Shown one piece after another: positions 33,358 to 42,090 of a stretch of DNA of 42,090 nucleotides. The stretch lies in assembly GCF_000702065.1 (NCBI RefSeq), contig NZ_JNKN01000018.1, positions 1 to 42,090 of the forward strand, read 5' to 3'. The first letter of the stretch is position 1. The number at the start of each line of letters is the position of its first letter. The position numbers and the translations under genes are program-made. The notes under the pieces were generated by a model. The model saw nothing but the letters and a program-made list of their open reading frames with translations, was not told where the DNA came from and did not search any database. The DNA comes from Kandleria vitulina DSM 20405 (GTDB lineage: Bacteria; Bacillota_I; Bacilli_A; Erysipelotrichales; Coprobacillaceae).

Positions 33358-33744
33358 ATGAAGGACTATAAGATTATTAAGCTGTTAGGAAAAGTTTTTT
33401 TAGCTACAAGAAATAATAAGAACTATGTGCCTATTATACATTTGGCAATAAGATAGAAGCTGAATTAAGAGATTATCAAAAACTCTTAAAGTTGAATATA
33501 AGAATACTGCGTATGATAGATGTGGATCTTCAAAGAGAAAATACATTGAATGAGATAGTGTCTTTGAGTATGTACTATCAGATAAGATGATTATCTTGAA
33601 GAAATAAGAAGAATAAGTCATGAATGTGAAAAAGAAAATATCAATATTGATTATTTTCCAACCAGCTTTATTATTAATAATGGAATTATTGATAATAAAG
33701 TACTGGTCAAAGACAAAAGCGTTTTTGGAGTATATAGAAGGTGA
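33358..33744 (+). pseudogene. Remnant of a small kinase-like (RfaY/choline-kinase fold) gene
   Basis: No single frame is open, but three frames give consecutive pieces of one protein. From 33358: MKDYKIIKLLGKV. In a shifted frame: YYTFGNKIEAELRDYQKLL and IRILRMIDVDLQRE. Then FEYVLSDKMI and finally EEIRRISHECEKENINIDYF followed by PTSFIINNGIIDNK. From memory this order matches small Firmicutes proteins annotated as serine/threonine or LPS-core-type kinases, which have KSGYSYLV and the YIDYECN active site; both regions are missing or garbled here. Several frameshifts and a lost C-terminus mark it as decayed. The last stop overlaps the ribosome binding site of the HD-domain gene. Confidence 0.7.
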
Positions 33745-33750
33745 AAAGAA

Positions 33751-34515
33751 ATGATTGATTTACAGTATGCAAAAGTCGCATTTAAGGATTATGTATCATC
33801 CTATAATGAACAGGTGGGAGCTATTAAGCTAAAGATTGTACACACCTACGGTGTCATGAAGATTACTAAGGAATTATGTGACAAGATGAATATTAATGAA
33901 GAAGATACTAATCTTGCTTTATTGATTGCTCTTCTTCATGATATTGGACGATTTGAACAATATAAAAGGTATGAAAGCTTTGTAGACTATGAAACAGTCG
34001 ATCATGCGGATTTTGCATGTCAGCTTTTATTTGAAGAAGGATTAATTAGAAAGTTTATCAAGGATGAAAGCTATGATGACATTATCTATCATAGTATACA
34101 GCAACATAATCGCTATAAGATAGAACATGAATATGATGAAAGAACATTGTTCTTTATTAATATGATAAGAGATACAGATAAGCTGGATAACTTTAGAGTT
34201 AAAGAAACAGAGTCTTTTGAAACTCTGTTTAAGGAAGAAAAAGAGGAAGTAGAGAAGTCGGATATCAGTGATCGTGTGTATGAGACATTCATGGATGAGA
34301 AGCTCATCTATGGACCAGATCGTCATACGTCATTGGATATGTGGATTTCCTATGTCGCTTTTATATTTGATTTACATTTTCCATTAAGTAAAAGCTATAT
34401 TGATGAACATGATTATGTGAATATCTCTTTTGATAGATTAACACCAAGTGATAATGAAACAAGAAAAAAGTATGAAGAAATGAGACAATGTGCATTGGCT
34501 TATATCAAGAGATAA
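33751..34515 (+). CDS. HD-domain phosphohydrolase
   Basis: A 254-residue soluble protein of the HD superfamily. HTYGVMKITKEL supplies the first histidine, ALLHDIGRFEQYKRY the HD pair, and HADFACQLLFEEG plus YHSIQQHNR further metal ligands; DTDKLDNF near residue 145 carries the last aspartate. Such metal-dependent enzymes hydrolyse nucleotides or phosphoesters; the substrate is unknown. AGAAGGTGAAAAGAA precedes the ATG. The gene follows the decayed kinase and precedes an XRE-type regulator with its own promoter. Confidence 0.9.
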   Translation: MIDLQYAKVAFKDYVSSYNEQVGAIKLKIVHTYGVMKITKELCDKMNINEEDTNLALLIALLHDIGRFEQYKRYESFVDYETVDHADFACQLLFEEGLIRKFIKDESYDDIIYHSIQQHNRYKIEHEYDERTLFFINMIRDTDKLDNFRVKETESFETLFKEEKEEVEKSDISDRVYETFMDEKLIYGPDRHTSLDMWISYVAFIFDLHFPLSKSYIDEHDYVNISFDRLTPSDNETRKKYEEMRQCALAYIKR

Positions 34516-34534
34516 ATGTTCCTTTTTTAAGTGG

Positions 34535-34563
34535 TTGCTATTGTAACGGGAAACCCTTATAAT
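34535..34563 (+). promoter_or_regulatory. Promoter of the XRE-type regulator
   Basis: TTGCTA (34535-34540) and TATAAT (34558-34563) with a 17-base spacer, 22 bases before the ATG at 34585. Confidence 0.72.
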
Positions 34564-34584
34564 ATGCCGGAAGGGAAGGTTTGT

Positions 34585-35157
34585 ATGACATTAAAAGATA
34601 TTTTAGAGAAGAGAAATATGACCCCATATCATCTTTCAAAGATTTCCAATGTTCCCTATTCTACCGTCAATGATCTATATAAGGGAATCAGTACATTAGA
34701 GAAATGTTCAGCAGGTACAATCTATAAGATTATGCATGCATTAGGTTTATCTACGGATATGGTACTTGTTTCTATCATGGAGAAAAGACCTGGTCTTGAG
34801 AATTTTAAAAGAGAAGTAAGACAGGGAATCAATGAGATGGGAGAAGTCAAATATGTCATCTCGGTATTAGGGAAGAATGTGATTGATTTCTATATGCAGT
34901 TAGATTGGCATATTGAAGCACTTTATCTTCTTGCTACAATTGAGTATCTCTGCCATAAGAATCATCTTGATTTCATTGATCAGTATGATTACAGTGCATT
35001 AGAAACATATGTTCCAGAAGAAGCCATCTATCCTGAAGGGATTGGTCTGCTTTCAAGAATTATGGGAATGGATATGAAAGAAAGAGTATTGGAGTTTGCG
35101 ATTCCTGAATATATGAAATACAATATTATTGAGTATGAGATGGATCAGGTTGTCTAG
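34585..35157 (+). CDS. XRE-type helix-turn-helix protein
   Basis: A 190-residue putative regulator. Residues 1-60 form a Cro/C1-type HTH: LKDILEKRNMTPYHLSKISN, then VPYSTVNDLYKGISTLEKCSAGTIYKIMHALGLS, the recognition helix being YSTVNDLYKG. The rest (about 70-190) is a helical domain of unknown function rich in aromatic and acidic residues. The ATG at 34585 follows GAAGGGAAGGTTTGT; an in-frame GTG at 34531 lies upstream of the promoter and was rejected. It directly precedes the queuosine operon but is separated from it by a promoter and riboswitch. Confidence 0.85.
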   Translation: MTLKDILEKRNMTPYHLSKISNVPYSTVNDLYKGISTLEKCSAGTIYKIMHALGLSTDMVLVSIMEKRPGLENFKREVRQGINEMGEVKYVISVLGKNVIDFYMQLDWHIEALYLLATIEYLCHKNHLDFIDQYDYSALETYVPEEAIYPEGIGLLSRIMGMDMKERVLEFAIPEYMKYNIIEYEMDQVV

Positions 35158-35160
35158 CTC

Positions 35161-35189
35161 TTGACTTCATTTTTAACTCTTCGTATAAT
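35161..35189 (+). promoter_or_regulatory. Promoter of the queuosine operon
   Basis: TTGACT (35161-35166) and TATAAT (35184-35189) with a 17-base spacer. Transcription should begin about 15 bases before the riboswitch stem. Confidence 0.85.
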
Positions 35190-35210
35190 ATGTAAGCAAA
35201 AATAAGAATA

Positions 35211-35252
35211 AGACAGTTCGCTTGTACCATCCTGTCTCTAAACAAAACCAGG
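35211..35252 (+). ncRNA. preQ1-I riboswitch aptamer
   Basis: P1 is AGACAG (35211-35216) paired with CTGTCT (35232-35237). The loop starts TTCGC and contains TACC, and the A-rich tail CTAAACAAAACCAGG (35238-35252) should thread back as the H-type pseudoknot. This closely follows the Thermoanaerobacter-type preQ1-I aptamer (UCGC in the loop, tail UUAACAAAACAAGG). It precedes the preQ1 biosynthesis genes, exactly as expected. Confidence 0.85.
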
Positions 35253-35272
35253 ACTACTGATTTGATTTTTTA

Positions 35273-35300
35273 GGGTGTACAAGATTGTACACCCTTTTTT
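35273..35300 (+). terminator. Riboswitch expression platform terminator
   Basis: GGGTGTACA (35273-35281) pairs perfectly with TGTACACCC (35286-35294), then six T. It lies between the aptamer and queD, so preQ1 binding should favour termination. Confidence 0.88.
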
Positions 35301-35323
35301 GATGCAGGCGACAAGGAGGCAAT

Positions 35324-35728
35324 ATGTATAGAGTATCAACACAGGCATCATTTGATGCAGCACATTTTTTAAAGGATTATCCAGGTAAATGTCATAATCT
35401 TCATGGACATCGCTGGAAAGTTGTGATCGAAGTCTCTTCGCCTGAATTAGATGAAGGGTCAATGGTTATTGATTTTACTGATATCAAAAAAGAACTAAAG
35501 AAGATGGCTGATCATTTTGATCACTGTCTTATTATTGAAGAAGGATCACTAAAAAAAGAAACATACGAAGCGCTTGTATCAGAAGATTTTCGCATTGTCA
35601 CAGTTAACTTTAGACCTACGGCAGAATGTTTTGCTAAATATTTCTTTGATCAGCTTTCTTCATCTTTTCCAGTTAATAAAGTACAAGTCTACGAAACACC
35701 TAATAATGTAGCAACTTACGAGGTGTAG
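35324..35728 (+). CDS. queD: 6-carboxytetrahydropterin synthase
   Basis: Converts dihydroneopterin triphosphate to 6-carboxy-tetrahydropterin, second step of preQ1 synthesis. At 134 residues it has normal length. Zinc ligands are His14 (DAAHFL) and His27/His29 in CHNLHGH, where Cys23 is the catalytic cysteine. FDHCLIIEE and the late RPTAECFAKY plus VYETPNN are family features. CAAGGAGGCAAT precedes the ATG. It is the first gene behind the riboswitch. Confidence 0.95.
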   Translation: MYRVSTQASFDAAHFLKDYPGKCHNLHGHRWKVVIEVSSPELDEGSMVIDFTDIKKELKKMADHFDHCLIIEEGSLKKETYEALVSEDFRIVTVNFRPTAECFAKYFFDQLSSSFPVNKVQVYETPNNVATYEV

Positions 35729-35730
35729 TT

Positions 35731-36390
35731 ATGTTTAAAGTTGTAGAAATGTTTGAAAGCATCAATGGTGAAGGCTATAAAGCAGGACAGCTGGCTTATT
35801 TTGTAAGATTTCAGGGATGCAATATGAACTGTGTCTACTGTGATACTAAGTGGGCCAACAAGAAAGATGCTCCGTATCAGCTGATGTCAGCACAAGATAT
35901 TGTTTCAAAAGTCAATGAAGCACATATCAAGAATGTGACTTTGACAGGCGGTGAACCTATGCTTCAAGAAGAGATTGAAGAACTGATCAGGCTGTTATAT
36001 GAGAATGGTCATGAAGTAGAAATAGAGACCAATGGGTCAATTGATATTTCTTCTTATGATCATTGTGATTATCGTCCAAGTTTTACTTTAGATTATAAAT
36101 GTCCAGATAGTGGGATGGAGAAGTTTGTGGATGTGATGAACTATGATCATATTCAAGAAAAAGATACCATTAAGTTTGTCTGCTCATCACGTATTGATTT
36201 AAAGAAAGCTTATGAGATTATTGAGAAGTATGCATTAAATAAAAAAGCACATGTCTACTTATCTCCGGTCTTTGGAAAAATTGATCCACAGGAGATGGTG
36301 GCATTTATGCTTGAAAAGAATATGAATGATGTCAACTTGCAGCTGCAGATGCACAAGTTTATCTGGGATCCAGAAGAAAGGGGTGTTTAG
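35731..36390 (+). CDS. queE: 7-carboxy-7-deazaguanine synthase (radical SAM)
   Basis: Rearranges 6-carboxy-tetrahydropterin to 7-carboxy-7-deazaguanine. A 219-residue radical SAM enzyme with the cluster cysteines C30, C34 and C37 in CNMNCVYC, and ESINGEGYKAG at the N-terminus, the usual QueE opening. TLTGGEPMLQ is the SAM-binding GGEP motif. GAGGTGTAGTT precedes the ATG, two bases after the queD stop. Needs a [4Fe-4S] cluster and magnesium by family knowledge. Confidence 0.95.
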   Translation: MFKVVEMFESINGEGYKAGQLAYFVRFQGCNMNCVYCDTKWANKKDAPYQLMSAQDIVSKVNEAHIKNVTLTGGEPMLQEEIEELIRLLYENGHEVEIETNGSIDISSYDHCDYRPSFTLDYKCPDSGMEKFVDVMNYDHIQEKDTIKFVCSSRIDLKKAYEIIEKYALNKKAHVYLSPVFGKIDPQEMVAFMLEKNMNDVNLQLQMHKFIWDPEERGV

Positions 36391-36957
36391 ATGATTGATA
36401 CAAAAGCGATAGAAGAACATATTCGTGGTATTCTTATTGCCTTAGGTGATGATCCTGATCGAGAAGGATTAAAGGAAACACCACAAAGAGTAGCACGCAT
36501 GTATGAAGAAGTCTTTGAAGGCATGAATTATACTAATCATGAGATTGCAGAAATGTTTAATAAGACTTTTGAAGAAGATTTAAATGAACATAATCAAGAT
36601 ATTGTCTTTGTCAAAGATATAGATGCCTTTTCTTACTGTGAACATCATATGGCACTCATGTATGATATGAAAATATCAGTTGCCTATATTCCCAATGGAA
36701 AAGTCATCGGCTTAAGCAAGATTGCTCGTATTTGTGATATGGTCACAAAAAGACTGCAGCTTCAAGAACGTATTGGCAGTGATATTGCGGATATTATTTC
36801 GGAAGTAACTGGCAGTGAAGATGTCGCTGTCTTTATTGAAGCGAAGCATAGCTGCATGAGCGCAAGAGGGATTAGAAATACTGGCGCAAAGACTTATTCA
36901 AGAACATTAAGGGGAAGATTTGAAAAAGAACCTTATCTATTAGGAGGAATGATGTAA
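36391..36957 (+). CDS. folE: GTP cyclohydrolase I
   Basis: Opens GTP to dihydroneopterin triphosphate, the first step toward both folate and queuosine. It has 188 residues. Zinc-binding CEHH appears in [10 protein letters not shown] and the second Cys in [32 protein letters not shown] and [14 protein letters not shown] are standard. Its position between queE and queC, under the preQ1 riboswitch, means GTP supply is controlled with the pathway. The stop overlaps the queC start (TAATG). Confidence 0.96.
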   Translation: MIDTKAIEEHIRGILIALGDDPDREGLKETPQRVARMYEEVFEGMNYTNHEIAEMFNKTFEEDLNEHNQDIVFVKDIDAFSYCEHHMALMYDMKISVAYIPNGKVIGLSKIARICDMVTKRLQLQERIGSDIADIISEVTGSEDVAVFIEAKHSCMSARGIRNTGAKTYSRTLRGRFEKEPYLLGGMM

Positions 36958-37646
36958 TGAAAGCTTTAGTTTTATCTAGTGGTGGTATTGACAGTACGAC
37001 ATGTTTAGCAATGGCTGTAGAAAAATATGGCGCTGATAATGTCATTGGATTATGCATGTACTATGGACAAAAGCATCAAAAAGAAATAGAGAGTGCCAAG
37101 AAAGTAGCGAACTACTATGGGACTGAGCTTTATGAATTGAATCTTTCTAAGATCTTTGCTTATTCAAAGTGTACGTTATTAAATCAAAGTGAAGACGAGA
37201 TTCCTCATGAATCCTATGATGAACAATTAAAACATACTGATGGTGCTCCTGTTTCTACTTATGTACCATTTAGAAATGGGTTATTCTTATCAGCTGCTGC
37301 TTCTTTTGCTTTATCAAAAGAATGTTCAGTCATCTATTATGGAGCCCACGCTGACGATGCAGCAGGAAGTGCTTATCCTGATTGTTCACCAGCATTTAAT
37401 AATGCGATTAATGAAGCTATCTATTTAGGAAGCGGTCAACAATTAAAGGTTGAAGCACCATTTATCAATAAGACCAAAGCAGATGTTGTGAAGATTGGTC
37501 TTGATCTTCATGTTCCTTATGAATTGACATGGAGCTGCTATGAAGGTGGCGATGAGCCATGTCATACATGTGGAACATGTGTAGATAGAGAAAAAGCATT
37601 TGAGCTTAATGGAACAATTGATCCATTATTAAAAGGAGATAAATAA
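36957..37646 (+). CDS. queC: 7-cyano-7-deazaguanine synthase
   Basis: Makes preQ0 from 7-carboxy-7-deazaguanine, ammonia and ATP. A 229-residue PP-loop ATPase with SSGGIDSTT at residues 7-15 and a C-terminal zinc site of four cysteines in [28 protein letters not shown] and [17 protein letters not shown] are family hallmarks. It overlaps folE by one base, and its stop overlaps the queF start in the same way. AGGAGGAATG lies just upstream. Confidence 0.96.
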   Translation: MKALVLSSGGIDSTTCLAMAVEKYGADNVIGLCMYYGQKHQKEIESAKKVANYYGTELYELNLSKIFAYSKCTLLNQSEDEIPHESYDEQLKHTDGAPVSTYVPFRNGLFLSAAASFALSKECSVIYYGAHADDAAGSAYPDCSPAFNNAINEAIYLGSGQQLKVEAPFINKTKADVVKIGLDLHVPYELTWSCYEGGDEPCHTCGTCVDREKAFELNGTIDPLLKGDK

Positions 37647-38140
37647 TGAGCAGAACAAAAGAAGAAATGAAGGATGTTACATTCTTAGGAAACCAGAATA
37701 CAAAATATCCTACTGATTATGATCCAAGTGTCCTCCAGTCATTTGATAATAAACATCCTGGAAGAGAATATTTTGTAAAATTCAACTGTCCAGAATTTAC
37801 TAGCTTATGTCCCATTACTGGACAGCCAGATTTTGCGACTGTTTATATTTCATATGTTCCTAATATCAAGATGGTTGAAAGCAAATCCTTGAAGCTATAT
37901 TTATTTAGTTTTAGAAATCATGGTGATTTCCATGAAGACTGCATGAATATTATCATGAATGATCTGATCAAATTGATGGATCCATTATATATTGAAGTAT
38001 GGGGTAAATTTACACCAAGAGGTGGGATTTCAATTGATCCATACTGCAACTATGGAAAGAAAGGTACAAGATGGGAAGAGGTTGCTTGGCAGCGTTTGAC
38101 TCATCATGATCTTTATCCAGAAAAAGTCGATAATCGTTAA
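37646..38140 (+). CDS. queF: preQ0 reductase (NADPH-dependent)
   Basis: Reduces the nitrile of preQ0 to preQ1, the base that TGT inserts into tRNA and the ligand of the upstream riboswitch. It is the short unimodular (YkvM-type) form, 164 residues. The catalytic Cys55 is in [12 protein letters not shown], with Asp62 next to it, and the NADPH motif ESKSLKLY is near residue 78. Its TAA lies inside the terminator stem that ends the operon. Confidence 0.96.
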   Translation: MSRTKEEMKDVTFLGNQNTKYPTDYDPSVLQSFDNKHPGREYFVKFNCPEFTSLCPITGQPDFATVYISYVPNIKMVESKSLKLYLFSFRNHGDFHEDCMNIIMNDLIKLMDPLYIEVWGKFTPRGGISIDPYCNYGKKGTRWEEVAWQRLTHHDLYPEKVDNR

Positions 38141-38152
38141 TCGACTTTTTTT
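38121..38152 (+). terminator. Terminator of the queuosine operon
   Basis: AAAAAGTCGAT (38121-38131) pairs with ATCGACTTTTT (38140-38150), followed by more T. The queF stop codon (38138-38140) falls at the edge of the loop. Confidence 0.88.
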
Positions 38153-38180
38153 CTTTTTTATAAAAATTTGATTATAATAA

Positions 38181-39632
<1,452 letters not shown>

Positions 39633-39655
39633 TAATTTCACAAGCTGAAAATAAG

Positions 39656-39684
39656 TAGAAAAAAGTAAGCGCTTTAATTATAAT
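39656..39684 (+). promoter_or_regulatory. Promoter with embedded cre site before the second GH1 gene
   Basis: TAGAAA (39656-39661) and TATAAT (39679-39684), spacer 17. The spacer holds AGTAAGCGCTTTAA (39664-39677), two bases off the typical cre TGTAAGCGCTTTCA. CcpA bound here would repress the gene when a preferred sugar is present. Confidence 0.72.
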
Positions 39685-39714
39685 AGTTTGTGGCAAAATA
39701 AGGAGGAGTTTTAA

Positions 39715-41187
<1,473 letters not shown>

Positions 41188-41192
41188 AATGA

Positions 41193-41221
41193 AGCAAGTA
41201 AGTTGTCTTACTTGCTTTTTT
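41193..41221. terminator. Terminator after the GH1 genes
   Basis: AGCAAGTAAG (41193-41202) pairs perfectly with CTTACTTGCT (41207-41216) around TTGT, followed by T. It also abuts the stop of the convergent gene. Confidence 0.88.
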
Positions 41222-41690
41222 ATTCGATATAAGCAATATAGTAGCCGATATTTAGCTCTTTATTGTAGATGTAAAGTTCATAACTAAAAATATTTTTAAT
41301 TCTACGATGAACATATTTTGTACTAGAAGAAGCCTTTAACTGTTTAATCTCTTTAAAGAATTTTTCATGTTCAGGTGTAACTGAATTATCTTCAGTTACA
41401 GCTTCATCATCCGTATCTTCTTCATCTTCTCCAGTTACAACTTCATTAAGGTCTGTTTCATCTATATCAATTCTGTAATCTGATTGATAGAATTTTTCGA
41501 TATCTTTTCTTTTGCTTTGTTTAAATTGATCGAGAGAAATAAAGTTCTTAAGCTCAACTGGCTTCTTTAATGTAAAGCGACAGACATAGGTGTCACTGCT
41601 TTCTATATTATCGATAGGTTCATAGTTAAAATCAGCATCTACCTGTAGACTGATTCGCTTTTTATAAAGTTCCCGACAGAAAACCCACAT
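41220..41690 (-). CDS. Unknown protein, 5' end probably removed by an IS
   Basis: An open frame of 156 codons. Residues 10-75 have mixed strands and helices, then a very acidic linker (VVTGEDEEDTDDEAVTEDN) and a C-terminal basic and aromatic part (TKYVHRRIKNIFSYELYIYN). No family is recognised. The first codons come from sequence that looks like the left end of an IS200/IS605-type element (CCCAC hairpin at 41684-41706), no ribosome binding site precedes the ATG, and the frame enters abruptly. The native N-terminus was therefore probably lost by the insertion, leaving a fragment. It may not be expressed. Confidence 0.5.
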   Translation of the reverse strand: MWVFCRELYKKRISLQVDADFNYEPIDNIESSDTYVCRFTLKKPVELKNFISLDQFKQSKRKDIEKFYQSDYRIDIDETDLNEVVTGEDEEDTDDEAVTEDNSVTPEHEKFFKEIKQLKASSSTKYVHRRIKNIFSYELYIYNKELNIGYYIAYIE

Positions 41691-41725
41691 GCCTTTAGAC
41701 CGTGGGATGAATGGCGGTTAAAATA

Positions 41726-41734
41726 TGGTATAAT
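41726..41734 (+). promoter_or_regulatory. Extended -10 promoter of tnpB
   Basis: TGGTATAAT, an extended -10 box. A small hairpin GGAAAT/ATTTCC (41744-41749 and 41753-41758) lies in the leader, then AAAGGAGAAAG before the ATG. Confidence 0.5.
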
Positions 41735-41783
41735 ATACATACAGGAAATCCTATTTCCGAGTCTTTAGAAAGGAGAAAGCTGT

Positions 41784-42090
41784 ATGCATCTTACCGTAAA
41801 ACAACAAGTAAAGCGTCTTTCAAAGGAAGATTACAGAACTATAAGAGAACTGTGCCATACAGCAAAGAATCTTGCCAATGAAGCCATTTACAATGTAAGA
41901 CAGTATTACTTTTCTGAGGGCGAGTTTTTAAAATACGAAAAGAATTACACTCTTTTAAAGAACAGCCCTAACTACAAAGCGTTAAACTCTAACATGGCAC
42001 AGCAGATCCTGAAAGAGGTTGATGGCTCTTTTAAGTCATTCTTCAGCCTGCTGAAGCTGGCAAAGCAGGGAAAATACGCTTTCAAGGACT
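41784..42090 (+). CDS. tnpB: RNA-guided endonuclease TnpB, N-terminal part
   Basis: Partial: 102 codons, open to the window edge, no stop. It starts MHLTVKQQVKRLSKEDYRTI and continues with LCHTAKNLANEAIYNVRQYY, then KNSPNYKALNSNMAQQILKE and VDGSFKSFFSLLKLAKQGKY. These helices are the N-terminal (OrfB_IS605 helix-turn-helix) part of TnpB. TnpB proteins cut DNA guided by an RNA from the element's right end; the RuvC and zinc parts and that RNA lie outside the window. AAAGGAGAAAGCTGT precedes the ATG. Confidence 0.85.
   Translation, partial: MHLTVKQQVKRLSKEDYRTIRELCHTAKNLANEAIYNVRQYYFSEGEFLKYEKNYTLLKNSPNYKALNSNMAQQILKEVDGSFKSFFSLLKLAKQGKYAFKD

Larger units (their letters stand above)
41684..42090 (+). 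mobile_element. IS200/IS605-type element, left part
   Basis: Begins near a hairpin CCCAC (41684-41688) / GTGGG (41702-41706) followed by ATGAATGGCGG, a pattern common at the end of tnpB-only elements. It contains tnpB and leaves the window. The exact left boundary is uncertain by about 20 bases. Confidence 0.65.

Noticed and set aside
33400-33621. Open frame of 73 codons on the minus strand
   Set aside because: It is antisense to the kinase-like pseudogene fragments and has no ribosome binding site or recognisable sequence.

Overview
The window is AT-rich low-GC Gram-positive (Bacillota) chromosome. Strong GGAGG ribosome binding sites, U-tailed hairpin terminators, a CIRCE heat-shock operator, a CcpA-type cre site, a preQ1 riboswitch and a bacterial V/A-type ATPase operon together suggest a gut anaerobe of the Erysipelotrichia/Coprobacillaceae type. 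That placement is an inference from gene content, not a sequence match.

Layout. 1-4479: two overlapping Gfo/Idh/MocA oxidoreductases, a SAM methyltransferase and ATP-dependent PEP carboxykinase (pckA). 4525-6960: a GC-richer ISL3-type insertion sequence with an intact transposase, a second unknown gene and its own insulating hairpins. 7022-10049: CDF metal exporter, small membrane proteins, PH-domain protein, thioesterase and an orphan bacteriocin-immunity-like protein. 10395-16253: aspartate-semialdehyde dehydrogenase (asd) and homoserine dehydrogenase (hom) of the aspartate family pathway, separated by an unknown helical protein, a WYL regulator and an alpha/beta-hydrolase-like protein without its nucleophile; then a Cof-type HAD phosphatase.

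16585-26581: a ten-gene V/A-ATPase operon in the order G/H-C-I(short)-I(full)-K-F-E-A-B-D. The tandem pair of subunit I genes is the most unusual feature: the first copy stops before the membrane segment that carries the essential arginine. 26578-28851: Lon protease on the opposite strand, with a near-perfect CIRCE just upstream. A divergent TetR gene with two matching palindromic operators and a GNAT acetyltransferase follows.

30179-35157: a helicase-free double-HRDC protein, HAD phosphatase, alpha/beta hydrolase, type I dehydroquinase (aroD), a decayed kinase-like pseudogene, an HD-domain protein and an XRE-type regulator. 35161-38140: a complete queuosine-precursor operon, promoter - preQ1-I riboswitch - terminator - queD-queE-folE-queC-queF, leading from GTP to preQ1. 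38199-41187: two GH1 6-phospho-beta-glucosidase-like genes, the second with a cre site inside its promoter. 41220-42090: a gene whose 5' end appears cut by an IS200/IS605-type element; the tnpB of that element runs off the window.

No tRNA, rRNA or CRISPR array was seen. Starts were chosen by ribosome binding site where an upstream in-frame start also existed; this shortened several genes. Family assignments come from reading the protein sequences; no database search was run.
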